Shown piece after piece: positions 27,155 through 35,992 of a stretch of 64,000 bases of DNA. The notes beneath the pieces are model-generated. The model worked only from the letters and a program-made list of their open reading frames with translations. It made no database searches and was not told the origin of the DNA. The DNA is from Methylotenera_A sp044222005 (GTDB lineage Bacteria; Pseudomonadota; Gammaproteobacteria; Burkholderiales; Methylophilaceae), in the NCBI GenBank assembly GCA_044222005.1, contig JBGANY010000004.1, positions 89,632 through 153,631 on the forward strand. The letters run 5' to 3'. The translations under genes and the position numbers were made by a program. The number at the start of each line of letters is the position of its first letter. The stretch's first letter is position 1.

Positions 27155-27228
27155 TAAAAATGAAAAATTAGTTATAGTAGACTAAATATATTGAAGCTCA
27201 ATTAACAAAAATAAACAGGGTAGTTCAA

Positions 27229-28665
27229 TTGCTTCCTTTAGTCGATAACCATCTGTTTCTAAAAGCCATGATGCTTGGCGTATCGGATGAAGTCTATCTG
27301 ATCGATGCATCAACCATGCAGCTCGTGAATGTCAGCGAAAGCGTGCTGAATAATTCCAGCGCTGATCTTGAAAGCTTTAAGCAACAGAGTTTAGATAGCT
27401 TGCTTGGTGTCAGCCAGCAAAAGCTTCAGGAGCATACTGACCGTATCGGAAACCAGGCGCACTTTATTGAGATGTCTCTGGATCAGGCGCCCATTATCAG
27501 TGAATCCGGACATTTTCAGTTGCGCGTCATACACATGCGCGCTGATGAGAAAGAATACATTCTTGTCATTAAAAACGACTTATTATCCAAAGATAAGATG
27601 CTGCAGGCATTGAGTGAGAGTGAAACCCGTTTTCAGGCTATTGTTTCCAACACGCCTGGCATGGTGTTGCAGTTTCAGGTGGATAGTAATGATGACATAA
27701 GATTTATTTATCTAAGTGATGGCTGTAAAGCCTTGCTTGGGCAGGATCCGGATGAACTGAGGCAAAGTCCTCAGCTGTTTTACGCAATGATGAATGCAAG
27801 AGACCGTGCCACTCTGCGCGCGGGCTTGAAATCATCCAGTGCGCATCTTGGCATGCTGGATTGGGAAGGCCGCATGTGGATTGATGGCTGGCAGGATACC
27901 AAGTGGATCAACTTGCGGGCAACGCCAAGAAAGCTCAATGATGATGTCATCCAGTGGGACGGCATCATGCTCAATATCACGCAAAGTAAAAAAGAGAAGC
28001 TGGAAATAGAAAAATCGCGGCGTGATCTGGCGGAACTAACTGAACATATCAACAAGATCAAAGAGCAGGAACGTACCAAGATCGCGCGTGAAATACATGA
28101 TGACCTGGGGGGGAATCTCACCGCGATCAAGATGGGTTTATCCACCATTACCAGCCTGATTGGTGCCGACCAGAATGCTTTAAGGGAACACACGAAGCAC
28201 CTGGAGGAAATCGTGGATAAGACCTTTGAAACTGTCCACAGAATCTCGGGTAATTTGAGGCCGAATATTCTGGATCTTGGAATCGTGGATGCCATAGAGT
28301 GGCAGACCAAAGAATTCACCAAGCAGTTGGCCATCCCTTGCCGGTTCACATGCAATCAGGCAGAAATCTCAGTTACGACAGATCAGGCGATGGCGCTGTT
28401 CCGTATCTGTCAGGAGGCGATGTCGAATATCGCTAAATATGCAAAAGCCACGCAGGTGAGTGTTGAATTGAACGCCAGCACGAACGAAGTGGTGATGGCC
28501 ATCCGCGACAATGGCATTGGTATAGAACCTGATGACCAGCTGAAAGCCAATTCGTTCGGATTGCGTGGCATGCATGAGCGTGCCGTTGCGCTGCATGGCA
28601 GCTTTAAAATTTCCAAACCCGCAGACAAACACGGTACCGTCATTACCGTGAAACTTCCAATTTAG
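27229..28665 (+). CDS. Sensor histidine kinase, PAS plus HisKA_3 (NarL-type partner)
   Basis: A 478-residue soluble kinase. An N-terminal PAS-like region (residues 10-115) is followed by a second PAS (about 120-245). The dimerisation/phosphoacceptor helix has REIHDDLGGNLTAIKMGL near residue 287, with the histidine that is phosphorylated. The HATPase_c domain has ALFRICQEAMSNIAKYAKA, DNGIGI and FGLRGMHERA. No membrane segment is seen, so the signal is probably cytoplasmic. It starts with TTG at 27229; an ATG at 27268 is an alternative. A NarL-type regulator follows 243 bp later and is the likely partner. Confidence 0.88.
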   Translation: MLPLVDNHLFLKAMMLGVSDEVYLIDASTMQLVNVSESVLNNSSADLESFKQQSLDSLLGVSQQKLQEHTDRIGNQAHFIEMSLDQAPIISESGHFQLRVIHMRADEKEYILVIKNDLLSKDKMLQALSESETRFQAIVSNTPGMVLQFQVDSNDDIRFIYLSDGCKALLGQDPDELRQSPQLFYAMMNARDRATLRAGLKSSSAHLGMLDWEGRMWIDGWQDTKWINLRATPRKLNDDVIQWDGIMLNITQSKKEKLEIEKSRRDLAELTEHINKIKEQERTKIAREIHDDLGGNLTAIKMGLSTITSLIGADQNALREHTKHLEEIVDKTFETVHRISGNLRPNILDLGIVDAIEWQTKEFTKQLAIPCRFTCNQAEISVTTDQAMALFRICQEAMSNIAKYAKATQVSVELNASTNEVVMAIRDNGIGIEPDDQLKANSFGLRGMHERAVALHGSFKISKPADKHGTVITVKLPI

Positions 28666-28789
28666 CAGGTCATCGTTTGCAGCAGGGCTTCCTTAACCCT
28701 GCACACCTGCAATCATCCATTCAAAAGCGTCACGCTGTTTCAAATAAAACATCCTGATCTCAAGCTGAACTGCCTGGCTTAATAAAAGC

Positions 28790-28805
28790 TGGCATGCTGT
28801 TTGCA
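28790..28805 (+). promoter_or_regulatory. Candidate sigma-54 promoter ahead of the NarL-type regulator
   Basis: TGGCATG-N4-TTGCA is a close match to the sigma-54 -24/-12 pattern TGGCACG-N4-TTGCA, with the GG and GC dinucleotides at the right spacing. It lies 104 bp upstream of the regulator start, in the 243-bp gap behind the kinase gene. Confidence 0.6.
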
Positions 28806-28908
28806 ATTATCTAGCTATACCCGCAGAAAACAGTAGAAATTCAAGTTTAACTGATGATAAAACATACAAAGCTGTCGAAAAAAATACAGCACACAAGAAG
28901 GATGCAGT

Positions 28909-29556
28909 ATGAAGAACAATAATAAAATTAAAGTGATCGTCGTAGATGACCATGCCATTCTGAGAGCCGGAATCAACCAGATTCTTGCTGCGACAGACGA
29001 TGTTGAAGTGATTGCCGAGGCGCAGAACGGTGCCGAAGCCATTAAGCTTTCCCGTCAGTTTGAAGCGGATGTGATGCTGCTGGACATTTCGATGCCGGAC
29101 CGCAGCGGCATGGAAGTGCTTAAATATATTAAATCTGAAAACAGCCATATCGCGGTGCTCATGCTGTCTACCTATATGGAAGATCAATATGCGGTGCGCG
29201 CCCTGAAATCTGGGGCGGCCGGATATCTGTGCAAGCAAAAGGCGTCCTCGGATTTGCTCAATGCAATTCGTACCGTCGCAAAAGGCAAGAAGTTCATTAC
29301 CCCGGAAGTGGCCGAGATACTGGCAGACCAAGTCGGCATGGAAAAACCGCAATCGCCGCATGAAACTCTGTCAGACCGTGAGTTTCAGACGATGGTGATG
29401 ATCTCTTCTGGCTTGTCAGTGGGGGAAATCGCAGACCAGTTATCGCTTTCGGTCAAAACAGTGAGCATGTATCGCACACGCCTGCTGGAAAAAATGCATT
29501 TGCGCCACAACGCCGAACTTACGCATTACGCCATCAAGAATAATCTAGTCTATTAA
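28909..29556 (+). CDS. NarL/FixJ-type response regulator
   Basis: A 215-residue two-domain regulator. The receiver has the acidic pair VVDDH, the phosphorylated Asp in VMLLDISMPD near residue 59 and the Lys in CKQKASS. The C-terminal LuxR helix-turn-helix has LSDREFQTMVMISSGLSVGE followed by the QLSLSVKTVSMYR recognition helix. An AAGGA site lies upstream of the ATG. It probably pairs with the upstream kinase; its target is unknown, but fliC is the next gene downstream. Confidence 0.92.
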   Translation: MKNNNKIKVIVVDDHAILRAGINQILAATDDVEVIAEAQNGAEAIKLSRQFEADVMLLDISMPDRSGMEVLKYIKSENSHIAVLMLSTYMEDQYAVRALKSGAAGYLCKQKASSDLLNAIRTVAKGKKFITPEVAEILADQVGMEKPQSPHETLSDREFQTMVMISSGLSVGEIADQLSLSVKTVSMYRTRLLEKMHLRHNAELTHYAIKNNLVY

Positions 29557-29577
29557 TTCTGTTTGGCAATTCTCTCT

Positions 29578-29599
29578 GGGCGTGCGAAATAGCACGTCC
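29578..29599 (+). terminator. Possible terminator hairpin behind the response regulator
   Basis: GGGCGTGC and GCACGTCC pair over 8 bp (one G-U) around a GAAATA loop, 21 bp after the regulator stop. The following bases are only moderately T-rich, so termination strength is uncertain. The rest of the 490-bp gap up to fliC holds the sigma-28 promoter and a short unassigned frame at 29803-29907. Confidence 0.4.
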
Positions 29600-29929
29600 A
29601 TATTTCAAATCAAGATTTAGCCAGTTTTCCCCTCTGTATTACTGCTTTATCACCATGGATTATTAGATATCATGGTAGATATTCGATCTCGGATTTCAAG
29701 GTTTTTTCTTGGCATCTCGACACGCTGTGAAATGGCCTATTGAGACGAGACTGGTGTAATGAGGTTTTAATGAAGTAATAGATACAGAAAGCTGAAGGAT
29801 TATTGCATGCCCCTAAAGATTTAAAAATTACTGCCGACATCAACAACATCGGGACTGCTTACTCGGTAAGAAACGAAAGTAAGGTTCAAGAGAAAAGTTG
29901 CAAATGAAACAAAGTTTTAGAGCTTACCC

Positions 29930-29956
29930 TAAATTTTCTCAAAAGCTTACCGATAA
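29930..29956 (+). promoter_or_regulatory. Sigma-28 (FliA) promoter of fliC
   Basis: TAAATTTT, 11-bp spacer, ACCGATAA. Compared with the consensus TAAAGTTT-N11-GCCGATAA there is one mismatch in each box and exact spacing. It lies 90 bp upstream of the flagellin ATG. Confidence 0.88.
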
Positions 29957-30046
29957 TAGATTTAACTGCAACGCAATTCGAAATTAAATTGCAACGCTAA
30001 AAGCAGTAGGTGTAATTAAATTTAACTTAATTTTAGGAGATTTATC

Positions 30047-30847
30047 ATGGCTGCAGTAATTAATACCAACATTGCTTCATTAAACACACAACGTAATTTA
30101 AGCGCTTCACAAAGCGGTCTTGCTACCTCATTGCAACGTTTGTCATCAGGCATGCGTGTTAACAGCGCTAAAGATGACGCAGCGGGCTTATCAATTGCAA
30201 CACGTATGGACGCACAAGTGCGTGGCCAGACTGTAGCGATCCGTAATGCCAACGATGCGATTTCTTATGCGCAAACAACAGAGGGCGCATTAGGCAAGGT
30301 AACCGATGCATTACAACGTATGCGTGAACTGGCTGTGCAATCTGCCAACGCGACTAACAGTGCCGGCGACCGAACCAATCTGGATACTGAGTTCCAGGAA
30401 CTGAAAGCGGAAGTGACACGTTTAGGTACAGCAACCAAATTTAACGGTACTGCAGTATTTGGTGGTGCAGCCAAGGTGTTCCAGGTAGGTGCTGACGCAT
30501 CGGATACGATCAGTGTCGGTGTGATTGCGGCTTCAAGCATTGCTGGCGATGTAACATCAGCAGCCAACGCAACAACAGCATTGGGTGCGATTGATACGGC
30601 ATTGGATGGTGTAAATACTTCTCGCGCTACGCTGGGTGCTGTGCAGAACCGTTTTGAATCTGTAATCGGCAGCTTGCAAGTGTCAGTAGAGAACCAATCT
30701 GCAGCGAAATCTCGCATCATGGATGCCGACTTTGCAGCAGAAACAGCCAACCTGACACGTGGCCAGATCTTGCAACAAGCAGGTACTGCAATGCTAGCGC
30801 AAGCTAACTCATTACCTAACGGCGTATTAGCACTATTAAGAGGCTAA
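30047..30847 (+). CDS. fliC: Flagellin
   Basis: A 266-residue flagellin, short because the surface-exposed D2/D3 domains are nearly absent. The N-terminal D0/D1 (AVINTNIASLNTQRNL and RLSSGMRVNSAKDDAAGL) and C-terminal D1/D0 (RIMDADFAAETANLTRGQIL, ANSLPNGVLALL) are intact. It polymerises into the filament after export through the flagellar type III system. The AGGAG site and sigma-28 promoter support the start and late-class expression. Confidence 0.97.
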   Translation: MAAVINTNIASLNTQRNLSASQSGLATSLQRLSSGMRVNSAKDDAAGLSIATRMDAQVRGQTVAIRNANDAISYAQTTEGALGKVTDALQRMRELAVQSANATNSAGDRTNLDTEFQELKAEVTRLGTATKFNGTAVFGGAAKVFQVGADASDTISVGVIAASSIAGDVTSAANATTALGAIDTALDGVNTSRATLGAVQNRFESVIGSLQVSVENQSAAKSRIMDADFAAETANLTRGQILQQAGTAMLAQANSLPNGVLALLRG

Positions 30848-30873
30848 TCGTAAGTAAGTAAATTGATCTAACT

Positions 30874-30901
30874 TCCACAGGGTTAATGTTAATCCTGTGG
30901 A
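30874..30901 (+). terminator. Hairpin between fliC and flaG
   Basis: TCCACAGGGTTAA and TTAATCCTGTGGA pair over up to 13 bp with one G-U, followed by CTTTTG. It lies 26 bp after fliC and ends 20 bp before the flaG ATG, beside the flaG ribosome site. It could end most fliC transcripts and leave a little read-through into flaG-fliD-fliS-fliT. Confidence 0.7.
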
Positions 30902-30921
30902 CTTTTGCTAAGGAGGTCATC

Positions 30922-31281
30922 ATGTTTAATCCATCTTTAGATGTGCTTGGTTCTGCTAATAAACCTGCTGGCATGTATCCTGTTGCCACCAGTCCATCTG
31001 CATTAACAGGATTAAAAGTGGTTGATAAAGTAGAAAACAAGCAAGCAGCACCCGTCGATAAAGATACGCTTGCGGGTGCAGTACAAAAACTGAACGAATA
31101 TGTAGCGCCTGCCTTGCAGACCATCGAGTTTTCACTGGATCAGGAATCCAAACGCATGATTGTTAAAGTAGTCGATACGGCGACACAAAAAGTACTGAGG
31201 CAAATTCCCAATGAGGAGGTCATGGCCATGTCCAGGACTTTGGATAAACTGCAAGGTCTGGTGATTCGGCAGACTGCCTAA
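30922..31281 (+). CDS. flaG: FlaG family flagellar protein
   Basis: A 119-residue FlaG protein, with a variable N-terminus and a conserved C-terminal domain (LQTIEFSLDQESKRMIVKVVDTAT in part, then VLRQIPNEEVMAM). FlaG proteins affect filament length in several bacteria. The start at 30922 is set by AAGGAGGT 5 bp upstream; longer in-frame readings run into the fliC hairpin. It lies between fliC and fliD as in many polar-flagellated bacteria. Confidence 0.92.
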   Translation: MFNPSLDVLGSANKPAGMYPVATSPSALTGLKVVDKVENKQAAPVDKDTLAGAVQKLNEYVAPALQTIEFSLDQESKRMIVKVVDTATQKVLRQIPNEEVMAMSRTLDKLQGLVIRQTA

Positions 31282-31349
31282 TGATGTCTTACAGAATTTT
31301 TATGAACACTCTCGCTGTTAACAAGTAAACACTAAAAGGGAATATACAC

Positions 31350-33044
31350 ATGCCTATTTCATCCCCAGGAATTGGATCCGGCCTTGACGTAAATTCTATC
31401 GTTACCAGCTTAATGAATGTCGAAAGACAACCCTTAACTACTGTAAGCAAGCAAAAAACGGAGTACCAATCTCAAATTTCCGCATATGGCACAATGAAAA
31501 GTGCTTTGTCTACCTTCCAGACTGCGGTAAAAGCACTTTCCAGCCCGGCCAAATTTAACGCACAAGCTGCCACATCCAGCAATCCTGCGGTATTTACTGC
31601 GACAGCCAATGGCAATGCGACACTGGGTGATTATGCGGTAATCGTCAGCCAGCTGGCAAAGCCACAAAAATTGGCGATGGACGGGTTTGCCAATACTTCT
31701 GATGTTGTCGGCACGGGCACGCTGACCATTTCTTTCGGGACGTTCGCGCCTGAAGTGATTACCCCGCCGACACCCAGTTCGTTCACACCCAACACCGCTA
31801 AACCCGATGTCACTATAACGATCGGCAGCTCAAACAACACGCTGGCCGGGGTGCGCGATGCGATTAATGCATCCAATTCAAGCGTAAGTGCGACGATTGT
31901 GAATGACGGAACGACTAACCGCATGGTGATTACCTCTAAAGACACGGGCGAGGTGAATAGCCTCAAAATTTCAGTGACAGATGATGATACGAATAATCTG
32001 GATGCTGCAGGGCTGTCGCGCTTGGCTTACGACCCAACTGCCAGTGCAGGCAACGGTAAAAACATGACGCAAATGCAGGCTGCAAAGAATGCCATCCTGG
32101 ATATCGATGGAATTGCCGTGGTGAAAGCCAGCAATACCATTACAGACGCCATTGAGGGCGTGACGCTGAATTTACTGGCAACCAGCAATAGTAACAGCGT
32201 TAACCTGGGCGTGGCGACGAATCAGGACAAGATCAAGGAGTCGGTCACAGCATTTGTAGATGCCTACAATAAACTGAACGACACCCTGCGCAGCCTGACT
32301 AAATATGACGAAACCGGCAAGGCGTCCGGCGTGCTGCTGGGCGATGCCACCGCAAGGTCTGTCATTAACCAGATCAAGACGGTGATGACGAATACCATCA
32401 CTAGCAGTGGCACTATCAATTCACTGAGTCAGGTTGGTGTGTCTTTTCAGCGCGACGGTAAATTGGCGCTGGATGCAACCAAGCTGGCATCGGCCGTGAC
32501 GTCAAACTTCAGTGATATTGCGACTTTGTTTGCGACTTCTGCCAAAGCGACAGATCCGTTAATCAGCTTCTCAAATAGTACCAACAAAACACAAGCCGGA
32601 ACCTATGCGGTAACGGTGAACCAGCTTGGAACCAGTCTGGTCAATGCTGCCGGCACTATCAACGGTGTTGCGGCGACAGGTACCGGAACTAATCTGATCG
32701 GTGCTGCGGGTGACCCTAGCGAAGGGCTGAGCATCAAGGTGAACGGCGGTGCGCTGGGTGCGCGCGGTACCGTCACGTTCACCATAGGATATGCGGCGCA
32801 GCTGGATAGCGTCATTACCAGCCTGCTGAAGGATGACGGGCTTCTGGCGGCCAGAACACAAGGCATGCAAAGCTCGATCACGCGCCTGGATAAACAGACC
32901 GAGGCAATCAATGTGCGGTTGACTGCAATTGAGGCACGTTACCGTGCGCAATTCACCAAGCTCGATACCTTGTTATCCAGCATGTCTAAAACCAGCAGTT
33001 TCCTCACACAGCAAATTGCATCAATCAACGCAAATAAACAGTAA
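31350..33044 (+). CDS. fliD: Flagellar filament cap protein FliD (HAP2)
   Basis: A 564-residue hook-associated protein 2. The FliD N-terminal domain starts ISSPGIGSGLDVNSIVTSLM, the FliD_C domain has VTAFVDAYNKLNDTLRSLT, and the coiled-coil C-terminus has LDKQTEAINVRLTAIEARYRAQF in part. It caps the growing filament and folds exported flagellin. The AAAGGG site precedes the ATG. Confidence 0.95.
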   Translation: MPISSPGIGSGLDVNSIVTSLMNVERQPLTTVSKQKTEYQSQISAYGTMKSALSTFQTAVKALSSPAKFNAQAATSSNPAVFTATANGNATLGDYAVIVSQLAKPQKLAMDGFANTSDVVGTGTLTISFGTFAPEVITPPTPSSFTPNTAKPDVTITIGSSNNTLAGVRDAINASNSSVSATIVNDGTTNRMVITSKDTGEVNSLKISVTDDDTNNLDAAGLSRLAYDPTASAGNGKNMTQMQAAKNAILDIDGIAVVKASNTITDAIEGVTLNLLATSNSNSVNLGVATNQDKIKESVTAFVDAYNKLNDTLRSLTKYDETGKASGVLLGDATARSVINQIKTVMTNTITSSGTINSLSQVGVSFQRDGKLALDATKLASAVTSNFSDIATLFATSAKATDPLISFSNSTNKTQAGTYAVTVNQLGTSLVNAAGTINGVAATGTGTNLIGAAGDPSEGLSIKVNGGALGARGTVTFTIGYAAQLDSVITSLLKDDGLLAARTQGMQSSITRLDKQTEAINVRLTAIEARYRAQFTKLDTLLSSMSKTSSFLTQQIASINANKQ

Positions 33045-33067
33045 ATAAATAAGTAAAGGATAAGAAA

Positions 33068-33532
33068 ATGTTTGGATTGAATCAAAGCGGGGTAAATCTG
33101 TATGCCAAGATTGGCATCGAAACCGGCGTGCTGGCAGCGAGTCCGAATAAACTGATCATTATGCTTTATGAAGGCGCCATTGCTTCATGCCACAGTGCCA
33201 TTGTGCATATCCAGAATGCAGACATCCAGAATAAAGGAGCCATGCTGTCGAAAGCCATCATGATTATCGAAAGCGGCCTCAGGCTCAGCCTGGATAAAAA
33301 GGCGGGCGGTGAAGTTGCTGCAAGCCTGGATAGTTTGTACGCTTATATGAGCAACCGATTGGCCATTGCCAATATCCGCAACCAGCCCGAGCTGGTGCAT
33401 GAGGTCATCAAGCTATTAACGGATCTAAAAGGTGCCTGGGAAGCTATTGGCAATGAACAGGCCAGGCCTTCAGCCGCTTCTCAGATGCCGCCTTCAGTAA
33501 ATCATCTTATTGCCAATTACGCCGGAGCCTGA
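33068..33532 (+). CDS. fliS: Flagellin export chaperone FliS
   Basis: A 154-residue four-helix chaperone that binds the C-terminus of flagellin in the cytosol. Typical features are YAKIGIETGVLAASPNKLI and MLYEGAIASCHSAI at the N-terminus and SLYAYMSNRL in the middle. It is 23 bp after fliD and 3 bp before fliT. Confidence 0.95.
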   Translation: MFGLNQSGVNLYAKIGIETGVLAASPNKLIIMLYEGAIASCHSAIVHIQNADIQNKGAMLSKAIMIIESGLRLSLDKKAGGEVAASLDSLYAYMSNRLAIANIRNQPELVHEVIKLLTDLKGAWEAIGNEQARPSAASQMPPSVNHLIANYAGA

Positions 33533-33535
33533 TCT

Positions 33536-33859
33536 ATGGAAAATAAAAACACGATTGCCATCTACGACACCATTGCAGAACTGACCAACCAGATGTTGAT
33601 GGCAGCCAAATTACATGATTGGGATTTGCTGCTGGAACTGGAAAGCAGCTGCGCCGAGCTTGTTGAAAAACTGAAGTTATTGAAGGATGAACAGCCGCTC
33701 ACCAACGACATGAACGAACGCAAGGTGGCGAATATCAAGCGCATTCTAGCGGATGACCGTGAGATACGCGACCTGGTTTCGCCAAGGATGGCGAAATTGG
33801 GTTCGCTGATTAATCGCTCCCAGACAGGCAAGAAAATGACGCGAGCCTACGGCCGGTAA
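33536..33859 (+). CDS. fliT: FliT family flagellar chaperone
   Basis: A 107-residue helical protein in the FliT position after fliS. Features consistent with the family are the N-terminal LTNQMLMAAKLHDWDLLLELE helix pair and the ILADDREIRDLVSPRM segment. FliT is the export chaperone for FliD. Assignment relies partly on context because the family is poorly conserved. Confidence 0.82.
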   Translation: MENKNTIAIYDTIAELTNQMLMAAKLHDWDLLLELESSCAELVEKLKLLKDEQPLTNDMNERKVANIKRILADDREIRDLVSPRMAKLGSLINRSQTGKKMTRAYGR

Positions 33860-33891
33860 TATACAGGCATAGTGACTCCGGTTGAAATATC

Positions 33892-34869
33892 ATGCTCAAC
33901 AAGCCCGACAGCTTAGGCACTAAAGCCAGCATCAATCCGCTATCCAGAATCACGCCAGTGCTGCCTGTAGATACCATAGGCAGCATCACGCAGGAGCTTG
34001 GCGACCGGGCTACGCAGCTCAACAAAGGGCAGGAGTATATCGCACATGTACTCTCAAAAGCGGGTGATACCTCATACAACGTCAAAGTAGAAGGCGGAGA
34101 TGTGAAGGGCATCACCCTGAAAATGGAGCTGGGGTCAGCCGCGCAACCTGGACAGACTTTGTTGCTGCGCTATATCCACGAAAATCCAACGCCGACATTT
34201 TTGCTTTTATCCGCGCCGGCCAATGATGCTGAAAGTGCCGCTGACATCAGCCCAGCTGCGCAGCTTATCGGGCATATTCTTAAAAAAGCAGATAGCGAAG
34301 GCGTGACTTCCCGCTTCGAGGCGGCTTCAATAGTGACGCATGCGCCTAACAATGCACACGCCGTGGCACGCGATCTAAAACACGCAGTCAGCAATAGCGG
34401 CTTGTTTTATGAATCACACTTAAGCGACCTGTTACAAAGCAATCAGGCCTTGGCCACAATCAGGCAGGAGCCGCAGAACCAGGCCAATTTACCGCTTGTG
34501 GGCCTGATGTCACAGCAATTGGCCATTCTCGAAAATCAGCGCATGTCATGGCACGGCGAAATATGGCCCGGGCAGAAGATGGATTGGGATGTTTATTTGC
34601 AGCAAAAAGAGGCCGATAACAGTCAACACGCTTACCAGCAACAATCTGCCGAAGATAGACCGATTGCCAGCGAGATGACGCTGCATTTGCAGCATCTGGG
34701 CAAGGTGTCAGCCAGGCTCAGCATCATCGATGGGCGTATGCGAATAGGTATACTGGCCGAACAAACACAAACAATAGATGCTCTTGAAAGCCAGAAGCTA
34801 AGTCTGGCCAAGGCAATCGAAAAAAATGGCCAGCAGCTGGATAGGTTGACCATCACACATCATGAATAA
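33892..34869 (+). CDS. FliK-like flagellar hook-length-control domain protein
   Basis: A 325-residue protein whose last 75 residues (EMTLHLQHLGKVSARLSIID in part, then LAKAIEKNGQQLDRL) resemble the FliK C-terminal domain. The N-terminal part is variable, with an SH3-like stretch VKGITLKMELGSAAQPGQTLLL in part. The real fliK of the hook system lies at 43206, so this is a second FliK-like protein. It overlaps the next gene, a free-standing FlhB C-terminal domain, by 8 bp; such pairs occur in betaproteobacterial flagellar loci. A role in secretion-substrate control is inferred. Confidence 0.7.
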   Translation: MLNKPDSLGTKASINPLSRITPVLPVDTIGSITQELGDRATQLNKGQEYIAHVLSKAGDTSYNVKVEGGDVKGITLKMELGSAAQPGQTLLLRYIHENPTPTFLLLSAPANDAESAADISPAAQLIGHILKKADSEGVTSRFEAASIVTHAPNNAHAVARDLKHAVSNSGLFYESHLSDLLQSNQALATIRQEPQNQANLPLVGLMSQQLAILENQRMSWHGEIWPGQKMDWDVYLQQKEADNSQHAYQQQSAEDRPIASEMTLHLQHLGKVSARLSIIDGRMRIGILAEQTQTIDALESQKLSLAKAIEKNGQQLDRLTITHHE

Positions 34870-35191
34870 TCCCCATGACATCAAGTCCGGCGCAGTAGCG
34901 GCTATCAAGTCCAATGCGAATCAGCAGGCCATTGCACTGGCCTATGATGCCAGTGACTATGCGCCAAAGGTTGTTGCCAAAGGCCGCGGCTTGATTGCTG
35001 AGCAGATCATTGCCAAAGCCAAAGAAAACGGCGTGTTTGTGCATGAATCCAAAGACCTGGTGGCATTATTGATGCAGGTGGATCTGGACGACCACATCCC
35101 GCCCGCGCTGTATCAGGCGATTGCAGAGATTCTTGCCTGGCTGTACCGGCTGGAAGCGGGTACAGCCAATGCAGAAGAAGCCATTTTCTAA
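34862..35191 (+). CDS. FlhB C-terminal-domain-like protein (FlhX-type)
   Basis: A 109-residue protein matching the cytoplasmic FlhB domain: AIALAYDASDYAPKVVAKGRG, AEQIIAKAKENGVFVHESKDL and an end like FlhB's last helices. The membrane part is absent. At the place of the self-cleaving NPTH motif the sequence reads NANQ, so autocleavage is not expected. Free FlhB-C domains can substitute partly for cleaved FlhB in other bacteria. It is translationally linked to the FliK-like gene before it. Confidence 0.8.
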   Translation: MNNPHDIKSGAVAAIKSNANQQAIALAYDASDYAPKVVAKGRGLIAEQIIAKAKENGVFVHESKDLVALLMQVDLDDHIPPALYQAIAEILAWLYRLEAGTANAEEAIF

Positions 35192-35331
35192 TCCCAGGCT
35201 TTGTATCATCAAACACGCTATTGGTTGCTATAGTTGGATTGTGTAAGTTATAGTTCTCTACAAATGGAACCACAGCTCAAACAAACCTTTGGCAATGATT
35301 AAAAAACGTGGTCTGCCACCTATTATTCTTA

Positions 35332-35349
35332 ATAAGGGTATACCCTTAT
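35332..35349. repeat. Perfect 18-bp palindrome in the BON-gene leader
   Basis: ATAAGGGTATACCCTTAT is its own reverse complement, in the 301-bp gap before the BON lipoprotein gene. A G7 tract follows at 35361-35367. Further down lie GTCAGCA/TGCTGAC arms (35401-35407 and 35434-35440) and a CCCCCCG-TTTTTT run (35458-35470) able to pair with the G tract. It could be an operator or part of a structured leader; no known regulator site is recognised. Confidence 0.5.
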
Positions 35350-35492
35350 AGACTGGGATAGCGGGGGGGTAAGCTAGTCATAAGCTAACGTTTTTGGCAA
35401 GTCAGCATCATTCGAGTTCCTAGTGGTTGGGAGTGCTGACTATACAAATGTGAACTGCCCCCCGTTTTTTAATTGATATGGAGAGTACAGCT

Positions 35493-35804
35493 ATGAAACC
35501 ACTTAAATATATTTCCACAATTATCCTTGCCGTCATGTTTGCCGGGGTGCTGGGGTGCGCCTCAACGTCCAAGCAATCTGGCACAGGAGAATACATTGAC
35601 GATACCGTTATTACGACAAAGGTAAAGGCGGCAGTACTCAATGAAGCTTCATTAAAATCTGCTGAAATAAACGTCGAAACCTTCAAGGGTGTAGTTCAGT
35701 TGAGTGGCTTCGTCAATTCAGAAGCCGATATTAACAAGGCGGTAGAAGTAGCTCGTAGCGTTAAGGGTGTAACATCCGTAAAGAATGACATGCGGCTTAA
35801 GTAA
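35493..35804 (+). CDS. BON-domain lipoprotein (OsmY-like)
   Basis: A 103-residue periplasmic protein. A lipoprotein signal ends at the cysteine in AGVLGCAST, and a single BON domain follows (DDTVITTKVKAAVLNEASLK through VKGVTSVKNDM). BON domains bind phospholipid membranes; single-domain members are typical of osmotic and envelope stress. GGAGAG 7 bp upstream sets the ATG at 35493. It opens a small non-flagellar cassette between flagellar blocks. Confidence 0.9.
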   Translation: MKPLKYISTIILAVMFAGVLGCASTSKQSGTGEYIDDTVITTKVKAAVLNEASLKSAEINVETFKGVVQLSGFVNSEADINKAVEVARSVKGVTSVKNDMRLK

Positions 35805-35845
35805 CGATCAGCACTAAAACTGCTTGTCATGTTTAGGAGAAAAAA

Positions 35846-35992
35846 ATGCTTGAAACTATTGCAATTATCTTGATTGTCCTCTGGGCGCTTGGTTTGGTTT
35901 CAGCGTATACCATGGGTGGACTTATTCACATTCTTCTGGTCATCGCGATTGTGGTGATATTGGTGCGTGTAATTCAGGGTCGGCGACTGTAA
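35846..35992 (+). CDS. lmo0937-family (DUF5670) small membrane protein
   Basis: A 48-residue protein, MLETIAIILIVLWALGLVSA at the start and then TMGGLIHILLVIAIVVIL, giving two membrane helices and a basic tail (QGRRL). This is the tiny lmo0937-type pattern. A clear AGGAG lies 6 bp before the ATG. It is often found next to BON, CsbD-like and other stress genes; function unknown. Confidence 0.85.
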   Translation: MLETIAIILIVLWALGLVSAYTMGGLIHILLVIAIVVILVRVIQGRRL

